Below, piece after piece: positions 8,136 through 15,775 of a DNA stretch of 38,377 nucleotides. Source of the stretch: Bacteriovoracaceae bacterium (lineage in GTDB: Bacteria; Bdellovibrionota; Bacteriovoracia; Bacteriovoracales; Bacteriovoracaceae); NCBI GenBank assembly GCA_028378565.1, contig JAONMX010000012.1, positions 1-38,377 of the forward strand, given 5' to 3'. Position 1 is the stretch's first letter, and each line of letters starts with the position of its first letter. A model generated the notes under the pieces. That model did not search any database. It worked only from the letters and a program-made list of their open reading frames with translations, and was not told the origin of the DNA. The position numbers and the translations under genes are program-made.

Positions 8136-9287
8136 ATGATTGAAATCAACGGAAAACCATACACTGGACAAGAAAAAATAAAATCGGATCTTTTGACTCT
8201 GAATATGGGGCCACAGCACCCTGCAACTCACGGAGTTTTAAGAGTTGAAATAAAAACAGATAGTGAAATCATTGCACAAGCGATTCCTCATTTAGGTTAC
8301 CTTCATAGATGTTTTGAAAAGCACGTTGAGCATATCGATTATAGAGGAGTCATTCCTTTTGTTGATCGTATGGACTATCTTGCTTCTATGAGTATGGAGT
8401 GGGGTTATGCCCTTACTGTTGAGAAAATGCTCGGAACTGAAGTTCCTAAAAGAGCTGAGTATCTTAGAGTGATGATTGGTGAGCTGCAAAGAATAGCTTC
8501 TCATTTAATGTTCTTTGGAACTTATGCCATTGACCTTGGAGCTTTTTCTCCATTCTTATATGCCTTCCAAGACAGAGAAGATATTCTTAGAATTTTCGAA
8601 GAGCTTAGTGGTGCCAGACTACTTTATAACTACATTTGGTTAGGAGGAGTTTGGAACGATGTTAATGATGATCAATTAAAAAGAATTGAAGCCTTCTGCG
8701 ATAAGATGGAAGAGAATCTAAAGAAATATCACGCTCTCGTTGGTGAGAATAAAATATTTATTTCAAGAACTGCAAACGTTGGTGTTGTTTCTAAAGAAAT
8801 GGCTTACGAGTATGGAGCAACTGGTCCAGTACTAAGAGGTAGTGGAGTTGATTGGGATCTAAGAAAAGAAAGACCATATGGGCTTTATAAAGAATTAGAT
8901 TTTGATGTTATCAAAGGTGAAGGCTTAAAAGGTCAAGTCGGAGATTGTTGGGATCGTTATTACGTAAGAATGTTAGAAATGCATGAATCAATTAAGATTC
9001 TTCGTCAGTGTCTAGATGGTATTGAAGAAGGTTCTATAATGGGTAAAGTGCCTAAGGTATTGAAAGTTCCTGCTGGTGAAGTTTATATGAGAACAGAATG
9101 CCCTAGAGGTGAGCTTGGTTACCATTTAATCTCAGATGGCGGTAAAACTCCATATAGAATGAAAGTTAAGTCTTCATGTTATACTCATGTATCTATGCTG
9201 CCAGAGATGGCTCCAGGTATGATGATTGCGGACTTTGTTGCAGCAATTGGTAGTATTGATATTGTTTTAGGTGAGGTGGATCGATGA
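8136..9287 (+). CDS. nuoD: NADH-quinone oxidoreductase subunit D
   Basis: 383 residues, the 49-kDa subunit, homologous to the large subunit of NiFe hydrogenases. Diagnostic stretches are LNMGPQHPATHGVLR near the N terminus, GYLHRCFEKHVEH (quinone-site loop region), the helix ELQRIASHLMFFG, and a C terminus ending in IDIVLGEVDR, the usual NuoD end. With NuoB it forms the quinone-reducing site. It overlaps nuoI by 4 nt (ATGA). The Shine-Dalgarno TAAGG is a little far from the ATG, consistent with coupling to nuoC. Confidence 0.97.
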   Translation: MIEINGKPYTGQEKIKSDLLTLNMGPQHPATHGVLRVEIKTDSEIIAQAIPHLGYLHRCFEKHVEHIDYRGVIPFVDRMDYLASMSMEWGYALTVEKMLGTEVPKRAEYLRVMIGELQRIASHLMFFGTYAIDLGAFSPFLYAFQDREDILRIFEELSGARLLYNYIWLGGVWNDVNDDQLKRIEAFCDKMEENLKKYHALVGENKIFISRTANVGVVSKEMAYEYGATGPVLRGSGVDWDLRKERPYGLYKELDFDVIKGEGLKGQVGDCWDRYYVRMLEMHESIKILRQCLDGIEEGSIMGKVPKVLKVPAGEVYMRTECPRGELGYHLISDGGKTPYRMKVKSSCYTHVSMLPEMAPGMMIADFVAAIGSIDIVLGEVDR

Positions 9288-9823
9288 AAACTAATGACCT
9301 TTCAATTTTAGATACAAATAGAGCTCGTTACGAAGAAGATCTGACTGTTGGAAAATGGTTTAGAAATATTTGGGTAGCTGTATCGACAGCTTTTAAAGGT
9401 ATGTCGATTACAATGAAGTACGTTCTTACTGTAAAGCCAGTAACGATCGAGTACCCTGAAGTAAAAGAAGAGCTACCAAAGAATTCAAGATCAAGACTTT
9501 TCAATGATGTTGATAACTGTATCTCTTGTATGCAGTGTGCGGATGCTTGTCCGGTTGATTGTATTTATATTACGGCAGTAAAAAGAGATAAAGAAGCACC
9601 TAAGCTTAAAACTGATGGTGGAACACCTATTAGACTTGATCTTAAGCAATACACAATTGACACAGCACTTTGCTGTTACTGTGGACTTTGTACTGTTGCT
9701 TGTCCTACTGAGTGTTTAACTCATACAACTGATTACGAATTTGCTCAGTATACACTAGGTGAAATGAAGTATGACTATCTTGCCACTGACATCCGTGCGT
9801 GGAAGCATAGAATTGTAGAGTAG
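9284..9823 (+). CDS. nuoI: NADH-quinone oxidoreductase subunit I (2x[4Fe-4S])
   Basis: 179 residues with two classical ferredoxin motifs, CISCMQCADACP and CCYCGLCTVACP, ligating the N6a and N6b clusters that carry electrons toward NuoB. An N-terminal amphipathic region (about residues 20-55) is typical of NuoI and holds it against the membrane arm. It overlaps nuoD by 4 nt. In most operons nuoH separates D and I; here it is absent, so the four genes B-C-D-I encode just the connecting module. Confidence 0.95.
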   Translation: MKTNDLSILDTNRARYEEDLTVGKWFRNIWVAVSTAFKGMSITMKYVLTVKPVTIEYPEVKEELPKNSRSRLFNDVDNCISCMQCADACPVDCIYITAVKRDKEAPKLKTDGGTPIRLDLKQYTIDTALCCYCGLCTVACPTECLTHTTDYEFAQYTLGEMKYDYLATDIRAWKHRIVE

Positions 9824-9828
9824 GAACT

Positions 9829-10251
9829 ATGAAAAAATCTTGTGAAGAAAAGCTAAATGAAATTTTAAATATTCAGGTTGAGGAATACTCAACTCCTTGT
9901 TCTATTACAGCAAGTAAGTCATCAACCATTGATGAAGTAAGTGCTCTCATGAAGGATAATGGAGTAAGACACGTTCCAGTGGTTGAAGACGGCACTGTTT
10001 TAGGGATCATTAGTGAGAGAGATATTACTAATATTCCTAAAGAGACAAATATTTTAGCTTCTGATCTCATGTCCACTAGTGTTTACTCAGTGGAATCACA
10101 TACACTTTTAAAAGATGTTGTTTTCGAAATGAGCTCAAAGAAAATTGGCTCGGCAATTATCATTGATCAGTCAGATAAGTCTTTCAGTATCTTCACAAGT
10201 GTAGATGCACTTAATGCTTTAAATGAAATTCTTGGTGGCGGGAACTTTTAG
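9829..10251 (+). CDS. Tandem CBS-domain protein
   Basis: 140 residues made almost entirely of two CBS motifs. The first covers about residues 20-75 (VRHVPVVEDGTVLGIISERD) and the second about 78-135 (VYSVESHTLLKDVVFEM ... GSAIIIDQ). CBS pairs usually bind AMP, ATP, NAD(H) or S-adenosylmethionine and act as energy or redox sensors. No catalytic domain is attached. It follows nuoI by 5 nt with its own AGGAA ribosome site, so it belongs to the nuo transcript; an adenine-nucleotide or NADH sensor for respiration is a reasonable but untested reading. Its stop overlaps the tail of the convergent YdcZ-type gene by 4 nt. Confidence 0.88.
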   Translation: MKKSCEEKLNEILNIQVEEYSTPCSITASKSSTIDEVSALMKDNGVRHVPVVEDGTVLGIISERDITNIPKETNILASDLMSTSVYSVESHTLLKDVVFEMSSKKIGSAIIIDQSDKSFSIFTSVDALNALNEILGGGNF

Positions 10252-10697
10252 TTTTTCCAACTAGAAATAGCAACACTCATAATCGCTAAAATAATTCCAA
10301 TAATTTTATTCGGAGAAACAGTTATTTTCTCCACAATAACATCCCAAAAGCAACTGGTCACAATCTGAGCAGTGATTAAAAAGAGAGTTACTTGAACAGC
10401 TCCTAGCTTAAAAATAGCGTAGGGAAGAGCTGTAATAATAACAAAACCAAATAGTCCTGGAAGTAAGTACCACCACTGAAAATTATTTGTTATCGAGCGA
10501 GGTAGAAAAAAACTTGGATATGAATTCGGGCTTATGTAAACCAGATAATAAAAAACGATACTAATAACTAGTGTGATCACATTTCCGAAGACGAGAGCGG
10601 TGCTAAGGCCAACCTCATTAGACATTTGGCGATTAATGGAACCTTGGAGTATTCCAATCGCTCCAATAAGCATAGGGATTAAAACGGCTGAGCTCAT
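10248..10697 (-). CDS. YdcZ/DUF606-type (DMT superfamily) membrane protein
   Basis: 149 residues with about five hydrophobic helices: AVLIPMLIGAIGILQG, TALVFGNVITLVISIVFYYL, WYLLPGLFGFVIITALPYAI, VTLFLITAQIVTS and a final IIGIILAIMSVAIS. The size and the 'N-R-Q-M ... G' opening fit the small YdcZ (DUF606) group of the drug/metabolite transporter superfamily, which probably works as a dimer. The substrate is unknown. It overlaps the upstream gene (ends 10694) as ATGA and its tail overlaps the convergent CBS gene by 4 nt. Confidence 0.8.
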   Translation of the reverse strand: MSSAVLIPMLIGAIGILQGSINRQMSNEVGLSTALVFGNVITLVISIVFYYLVYISPNSYPSFFLPRSITNNFQWWYLLPGLFGFVIITALPYAIFKLGAVQVTLFLITAQIVTSCFWDVIVEKITVSPNKIIGIILAIMSVAISSWKN

Positions 10698-10933
10698 TGT
10701 CTTATATTCTTTCTTTTTTCTAATTCTTCTACGCTGTTATCTACTAAAGCAAGAAGTTGATTCGTTAAATGGAAGGGATCACTTGAAATTTCAATATTGA
10801 AACTTTCCAACTTTTTAACGGCCTCATCTGTAAGTGGGAGGTATGGATTAATAGTGTCACAGATCTCTTTGAGGGCCTGGACTCGATTAACAAGTTGTTC
10901 TTGTGATAGTTGGTTTAGTTGTGCTTGATTCAT
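10694..10933 (-). CDS. Small helical cytoplasmic protein, unknown
   Basis: 79 residues from the ATG at 10933. A longer reading to 11035 exists but runs into the divergent gene and has no support. A promoter-like TTGACG-N17-GATTAT sits just before this ATG, 6 nt away, so the message may be leaderless. The protein is rich in Gln, Glu, Leu and Asn, with a heptad-like start (LNQLSQEQLVNRVQALKEI) and a helix at the end (LLALVDNSVEELEKRK). It has no membrane segment or signal. No family is recognised. It is coupled (ATGA) to the YdcZ-type gene. Confidence 0.55.
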   Translation of the reverse strand: MNQAQLNQLSQEQLVNRVQALKEICDTINPYLPLTDEAVKKLESFNIEISSDPFHLTNQLLALVDNSVEELEKRKNIRQ

Positions 10934-10939
10934 CTTGTC

Positions 10940-10968
10940 ATAATCACAGATTATTAATATTTCGTCAA
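10940..10968 (-). promoter_or_regulatory. Candidate leaderless-type promoter
   Basis: Read on the minus strand: TTGACG (10968-10963), 17-nt spacer, GATTAT (10945-10940), then 6 nt and the ATG at 10933. The -10 matches four of six. Same geometry as at 5231 and 19239. Confidence 0.4.
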
Positions 10969-10981
10969 TAGTGGGTGTGAT

Positions 10982-11857
10982 TTGGTTCTCGTTACTTTGC
11001 TTATAATTACTTTTGTCGTAGCTCTTGTACCCCATCAGTATTGGTTGTCGTGTTACAAAATGCTACTTCGAAAGTTTGAAAAGCTCTCATCTGTTGGCGA
11101 CAGGCTTTATACACTAATCCCAAACCTTATGTGTATTAATGATTATAATTTAATTAAGGAAATTCCCTTTGAGTATAAATCATATACAAAAATTATTAGA
11201 GAGACACTGGCCGTAAAGTTTCGCTTTGGAGGTGAAGTAACAGATATATTTCGATCAATAAAAAAAGGATTGATTAAAGATATTCAATTTCAAAAAAAAT
11301 TCGAAAGTGCTCGATCACAGACTTTATTACAGATGTTTTTAATGATGGTCATAATATGGGGATTTATTTTTGTCTTCCATAAAGTGACAAAGGTCGAAGT
11401 CAATAAGCATGTCCTCGCTTTCATTCTCTCCATCAACTTAATTGGTTTTTACTTTTTCATCTCCATTCAAAAAAAAATCTTGAATAACTTCACTAATAAA
11501 TATGAGAACCCACTTATTATTTTTATGAATCTTTTATTTCGTTCCCAGGTGGGGATGGCCCCTAGTATTGCACTAAAAGAAAGTGGGGTGGAAAAACTGG
11601 AGCAGCTTTGTCCAAAGGAACTTGCCAATTATCGTTTCCAAATACAAAACGCCATTCATTCTTGGAAGAACTTATCTATTCCAATATCACATTTTCAAAA
11701 TGATATTTTCGAAGAGTATTGGTTTGTGATTGAACAACAATTTAGCAAAGCGTTAAAGAAAGTGCTCTTTTTACAGTTTGCGGTAGGTGTCATCTTCTTT
11801 ATTCCTAGCTACTTCATCTTTATTAGCAGTTTCTTTGCAGCAATTCTCATTAACTAA
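10982..11857 (+). CDS. TadB/GspF-like inner-membrane protein
   Basis: About 291 residues with four hydrophobic segments: at the N terminus, a central pair (LLQMFLMMVIIWGFIFVF and HVLAFILSINLIGFYFF) and one at the C terminus. The cytoplasmic part before the central pair contains FGGEVTDIFRSIKKGL followed by ARSQTLLQMFL, recalling the T2SSF/TadB pattern in which a Gly-rich turn and helix precede the first membrane helix of the domain. It is therefore a candidate platform protein for the Tad-like system encoded at 14628-19127, though it lies 3 kb away on the other strand. The start is uncertain: TTG at 10982 keeps the first membrane helix and no better start is in frame upstream. Ribosome site weak. 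Confidence 0.5.
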   Translation: MVLVTLLIITFVVALVPHQYWLSCYKMLLRKFEKLSSVGDRLYTLIPNLMCINDYNLIKEIPFEYKSYTKIIRETLAVKFRFGGEVTDIFRSIKKGLIKDIQFQKKFESARSQTLLQMFLMMVIIWGFIFVFHKVTKVEVNKHVLAFILSINLIGFYFFISIQKKILNNFTNKYENPLIIFMNLLFRSQVGMAPSIALKESGVEKLEQLCPKELANYRFQIQNAIHSWKNLSIPISHFQNDIFEEYWFVIEQQFSKALKKVLFLQFAVGVIFFIPSYFIFISSFFAAILIN

Positions 11858-11874
11858 TTGTAAATCTGTGGTTG

Positions 11875-11907
11875 CTTTTATAAATTTGGAGCACAAATTT
11901 TATAAAG
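11875..11907 (+). repeat. Inverted repeat in the ettA leader
   Basis: AAATTTG (11882-11888) and CAAATTT (11894-11900) form a 7-bp arm pair around GAGCA, extended by CTTT/AAAG further out with mismatches between. No T run follows, so it is not an obvious terminator. It may be an mRNA structure or binding site just before the AAAGGAAA ribosome site. Confidence 0.4.
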
Positions 11908-11916
11908 GAAATCTAG

Positions 11917-13602
11917 ATGGCCGTTACGAACGACAAGCAAATTATTTACTCAATGAATAAGGTTGGAAAAGTATATAAGCAAAAGCATGTACTTAAAAAT
12001 ATAAGCCTTTCTTACTTCTTTGGGGCAAAAATTGGCGTCCTTGGATTGAATGGTGCAGGTAAGTCTACGCTCTTAAGAATTATGGCAGGACTTGATGATG
12101 ATCATCTTGGAGAAACAACCATATCAAAAGGCTACAGTGTAGGTTTCTTAGAACAAGAGCCGACTCTTGATCCTGAAAAGACAGTTCGAGAAGTTGTTCA
12201 AGAAGGAGCTGGTGAAGTCGTTGCCATGCTTAAAGAATTTGATGAACTTTCTATGAAATTTAGTGATCCAATGAGTGATGATGAAATGAACGCCTTACTT
12301 GATAAGCAAGCAAAGCTACAAGACAAACTTGATGCTGCAAACGCTTGGGACCTTGATAGTCGTCTTGATTTGGCCATGGAGGCTTTAAGATGTCCTCCAT
12401 CAGATGCCAAGTGTGGAGTTCTCTCAGGTGGAGAAAAAAGAAGAGTTGCTCTTTGTCGTCTACTTTTAAAAGAGCCAGATATTTTGCTTTTAGATGAGCC
12501 AACAAACCATCTTGATGCAGAAACAGTTTGGTGGCTAGAGCGCCATTTACAACAATATAAGGGAACTGTTATCGCGGTAACTCACGATCGTTACTTTTTA
12601 GATAATGTTGCAGGTTGGATTTTAGAACTGGATAGAGGACAAGGAATTCCTTACGAGGGTAATTACACTACTTGGCTTGAAACAAAGCATAAGCGTTTGG
12701 CCCAAGAAGAAAAGAGTGAATCTAAAAGACAGAAAATGCTTAAAGAAGAACTTGATTGGATTAAGGCCTCTCCTAAGGCGAGACAAGCAAAGAGTAAGGC
12801 AAGAATTAAAAACTACGAAGAGAGAGTTAAAGAAAATAACGAAAAGTATTCGGAAACTAATGAAATCTTTATTCCACCAGGACCAAGATTAGGGGATGTT
12901 GTTATAGAAGCAAGTCATCTTTCTAAGGCCTTCGGTGACAAGGTTTTATATGAAGACTTATCTTTTAAATTACCTCCAGGTGGCGTTGTTGGAATTATTG
13001 GACCTAACGGTGCTGGTAAAACAACACTTTTTAAAATTCTAATGGGACAAGAGAAGCCTGATAGTGGAGATCTAAAATTTGGTGAAACTGTTAAGCTAAG
13101 TTATGTTGACCAAGGTAGAGAGCTTGATCCAAATCAAACTCTCTTTGAGGTTGTCTCAGGTGGAACAGACCAAATTGATCTCGGTGGAAAGCTTGTTAAT
13201 TCAAGGGCCTATATTGCAAGATATAATTTTGCAGGAGAGGACCAAAAGAAAAAGGTATCTGAGCTTTCAGGTGGTGAGCGAAATCGAGTTCATCTTGCTT
13301 GTATGCTAAAGGAAGAAGGAAATGTTCTTCTTTTAGATGAGCCGACAAACGATCTAGATGTAAATACTTTACAGGCCTTAGAGAAGGCCCTTGTTGATTT
13401 TGCAGGTTGTGCCGTTATTATTTCTCACGATAGGTTCTTCTTAGATCGAATGGCCACTCATATCCTAGCATTTGAAGGTAACTCTGAAATCGTTTGGTTT
13501 GATGGAAACTTTTCAGAATATGAAGAAGATAAACGTAAGAGACTTGGTGAATCAGCTCTTACTCCTAAGAGAATGAGTTATAAGAAATTAAAGAGAGATT
13601 AG
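11917..13602 (+). CDS. ettA: ABC-F translation factor, EttA type
   Basis: 561 residues, two ABC domains and no membrane segment, the EttA subfamily size and layout. First domain: Walker A GLNGAGKST at 43-51, signature LSGGEKRRVALCR, Walker B ILLLDEPTNHLD. Inter-domain P-site linker about residues 245-310 (basic: SPKARQAKSKARIKNYEE). Second domain: GPNGAGKTT, LSGGERNRVHLA, VLLLDEPTNDLD. The wording of the opening (IYSMNKVGKVY) and linker matches EttA more than Uup or YbiT. EttA binds the ribosomal E site and gates elongation according to ATP/ADP. Good AAAGGA ribosome site. It is followed 1 nt after its stop by the TTG-initiated aspartokinase gene. Confidence 0.93.
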   Translation: MAVTNDKQIIYSMNKVGKVYKQKHVLKNISLSYFFGAKIGVLGLNGAGKSTLLRIMAGLDDDHLGETTISKGYSVGFLEQEPTLDPEKTVREVVQEGAGEVVAMLKEFDELSMKFSDPMSDDEMNALLDKQAKLQDKLDAANAWDLDSRLDLAMEALRCPPSDAKCGVLSGGEKRRVALCRLLLKEPDILLLDEPTNHLDAETVWWLERHLQQYKGTVIAVTHDRYFLDNVAGWILELDRGQGIPYEGNYTTWLETKHKRLAQEEKSESKRQKMLKEELDWIKASPKARQAKSKARIKNYEERVKENNEKYSETNEIFIPPGPRLGDVVIEASHLSKAFGDKVLYEDLSFKLPPGGVVGIIGPNGAGKTTLFKILMGQEKPDSGDLKFGETVKLSYVDQGRELDPNQTLFEVVSGGTDQIDLGGKLVNSRAYIARYNFAGEDQKKKVSELSGGERNRVHLACMLKEEGNVLLLDEPTNDLDVNTLQALEKALVDFAGCAVIISHDRFFLDRMATHILAFEGNSEIVWFDGNFSEYEEDKRKRLGESALTPKRMSYKKLKRD

Positions 13603-13603
13603 T

Positions 13604-14743
13604 TTGAGTAAAAAGGTTGTTATAAAGTTTGGAGGTAGTAGTGTTAAGGATGCTAATGCATTCTTAAGATGTTACTCCATTATTTGTAAAAATCCTGATA
13701 CTAAACTTGTTATTCTCTCAGCAACTTACAATACAACAAATGACTTAGAGAATCTCTATCAACGTATTATCAATAACCAAGACTTCTCTGAAGTGAAAGA
13801 AAAACTCATTAAGAGACATCGTCATATCTTAAATGAGCTAAACCTTTCTCCTGATATTTCAAACTCTATTATCGATAAGCTTGAAAACTACATTTTAGAA
13901 TGTAAGACTTCAGCTCAATACCTCCCGCAGATGATGGATAAATTTTATTCAATAGGTGAGCTATGGAGCTCTCGAATATTCTATGAGCTACTGAAATCAA
14001 AAGATAGCTCAGTGGAGTTACTCTACAGTCCTGATCTTATAAAAACAGACAGTCTCTTTACTATGAGCAATGTTGATCTTGAAGCAAGTCGCTCAAATGC
14101 TAAAGAGTTAAAAGAAAGAATGAATGAAAAGCTTATATTTATAGCTCAAGGCTTTATTGGAAGTGATAATCACGATGATATCACAACCCTAGGCCGAGAA
14201 GGTTCTGATTATAGTGCTACTATTTTAGCAAATATTTTAGAGCTTGATGAAGTCCAGATATGGACTGATGTGGAAGGAATCGCCAACTGTGACCCAAGTG
14301 TTGTGGAAGGTGCTACTTTCTTTAAAAATCTAAGCTATGACCAGGCCGAGTTAATGGCCACTCATGGAGCAAAAGTTTTATTTTCAAGAACTCTTAGTCC
14401 AATAAAAGACCTTAAAATTCCATTGGTCGTTCGATCAACTCTCAATCCTGATGGGAAAGGGACTTTGGTTAGCGATACTCCTTATACGGAAAGTGATTTT
14501 CTTGCTCTCACTTTTCAAAAAAGAGGAAGCTCTTATATTATTTATCTTTTAGGACAAAACTTGGAGAACTTCTCTGACCAAATTTACTCCCTTAATCCGA
14601 TCGATTTTACAGATAATAAAGTAACTTTTATGAATGAAGAGAAATTACATTTGGAAGCTCAAAAGGTTTTTGATATTTGCCTGACTCTCGATAAATCGTC
14701 TCAACCACAGGGTTCCCGTTCTCTGAACTCAGAACCTTTATAA
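13604..14743 (+). CDS. lysC: Aspartokinase with shortened C terminus
   Basis: 379 residues starting at TTG, 1 nt after the ettA stop, behind AAGAGAGA. Kinase-domain markers are KFGGSS at 8-13, the SIGELWSS region, TTLGREGSDYSAT (nucleotide and aspartate site), IWTDVEGI and ATHGAKVLF. This matches monofunctional LysC-type aspartokinases, which make aspartyl phosphate for lysine, threonine, methionine and diaminopimelate. The usual length is about 400-470 with two ACT domains. Here the kinase domain ends near residue 290 and only about 85 residues remain, enough for one abbreviated ACT-like unit (FLALTFQKRGSSYIIYLLG). Feedback control is therefore probably altered or absent. The final 116 nt overlap the tail of the convergent CpaF-type gene. 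Confidence 0.85.
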   Translation: MSKKVVIKFGGSSVKDANAFLRCYSIICKNPDTKLVILSATYNTTNDLENLYQRIINNQDFSEVKEKLIKRHRHILNELNLSPDISNSIIDKLENYILECKTSAQYLPQMMDKFYSIGELWSSRIFYELLKSKDSSVELLYSPDLIKTDSLFTMSNVDLEASRSNAKELKERMNEKLIFIAQGFIGSDNHDDITTLGREGSDYSATILANILELDEVQIWTDVEGIANCDPSVVEGATFFKNLSYDQAELMATHGAKVLFSRTLSPIKDLKIPLVVRSTLNPDGKGTLVSDTPYTESDFLALTFQKRGSSYIIYLLGQNLENFSDQIYSLNPIDFTDNKVTFMNEEKLHLEAQKVFDICLTLDKSSQPQGSRSLNSEPL

Positions 14744-15764
14744 CCTCAATACATTTTTTATTTTCTAAGAAGTAAATGTAATCCAGCGACTGGCAGATCA
14801 ACTTTATCACTTGATTATAGGAAACACCTTCCTTTGCATGATAGATTTGAAAGAGTAAGGCTAGACGATGAATAGAATCAATAGAGCTATTGGCATGAAT
14901 TGAACTAGAGATTCCTCCGTGACCAGTGTTCATGGCCATTAAGTAGGGTATGACTTCTGAAGATCTAATTTCACCTATGACAATTTGATCGGGTCGCATA
15001 CGTAAACTATAAGTAAGAAGGTCTGAGATATTAGAGACGTTATTAGATAGTAAGTATGTGGTATTCTTATTATTAATATTAATTTCTGCTGTATCTTCTA
15101 ATATCATTAAATGATCACTCCTATTGGAGAGATTCAGCATCTCTTTAAGAAAGGTCGTCTTACCAGAACCCGTTGCTCCAGCAACAATAATATTCTTTTT
15201 TTCATCTTGAAAGTTTAAGGTTGATTGTGCCATCTCTTTTTTATTAAAAAAACTTTCAATATCAATTGAAGACTTTTTCTTTGTTCTTAAAAATAATTTA
15301 CTTCTTTTTTGTGAGCTAAGGGAATAGTGGCTTAGAGAGCATCTTAAGTCATGTGCATCCAACTTTAACGAAAAGCTGATGAATGGCTTTTGAAAGTTCC
15401 ATTCGCAATGACCAATATAAGCCAAATACTCTAGAAGGTGTTGAAACTCCTCCTCATCTAAGAATGGTAGGTCAACGAACTCTTCTCTTGAGTTTCTTTG
15501 AATAATTTGAGCTAAGTTAAATTGATGAAAGATAATTTCCTCAACTTCAGGGTTTTCTATAATTTGCAGGATGAAATACAAAGAATGCAGCTCTTTTTTC
15601 CATTTTTGAAACTCAGATTTAACTGGCTCAGGAGTAAAGGGCCACTGGTAATGCTTTTCTAGTTTCGGAAAAAAAGAATTCTCATCAAAAGCCTGTCCTG
15701 ATCTAAAATACTCATAATAATAGCTCTTCACTTGCTTTAGTGCCTGTAAGACTTCGTCTCTCAT
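14628..15764 (-). CDS. CpaF/TadA-type pilus assembly ATPase
   Basis: 378 residues from the ATG at 15764, chosen because AAAGGAG lies 5 nt before it; an ATG at 15779 overlapping the secretin stop as ATGA has no ribosome site. The motor domain shows Walker A GATGSGKTT (196-204), an Asp box (LEDTAEI), Walker B LRMRPDQIVIGEIRSSE and the His box NTGHGGISSSIHANSS, all typical of the CpaF/TadA branch of secretion ATPases. The N-terminal half (helical, with NPEVEEIIFHQ) fits the CpaF N-domain but is well diverged. It powers Flp pilus assembly at the inner membrane. Last gene of the operon. Its last 116 nt are antisense to the end of the aspartokinase gene. Confidence 0.87.
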   Translation of the reverse strand: MRDEVLQALKQVKSYYYEYFRSGQAFDENSFFPKLEKHYQWPFTPEPVKSEFQKWKKELHSLYFILQIIENPEVEEIIFHQFNLAQIIQRNSREEFVDLPFLDEEEFQHLLEYLAYIGHCEWNFQKPFISFSLKLDAHDLRCSLSHYSLSSQKRSKLFLRTKKKSSIDIESFFNKKEMAQSTLNFQDEKKNIIVAGATGSGKTTFLKEMLNLSNRSDHLMILEDTAEININNKNTTYLLSNNVSNISDLLTYSLRMRPDQIVIGEIRSSEVIPYLMAMNTGHGGISSSIHANSSIDSIHRLALLFQIYHAKEGVSYNQVIKLICQSLDYIYFLENKKCIEVIKVLSSENGNPVVETIYRESGKYQKPFELPNVISLHS

Positions 15765-15775
15765 AATAGCTCCTT

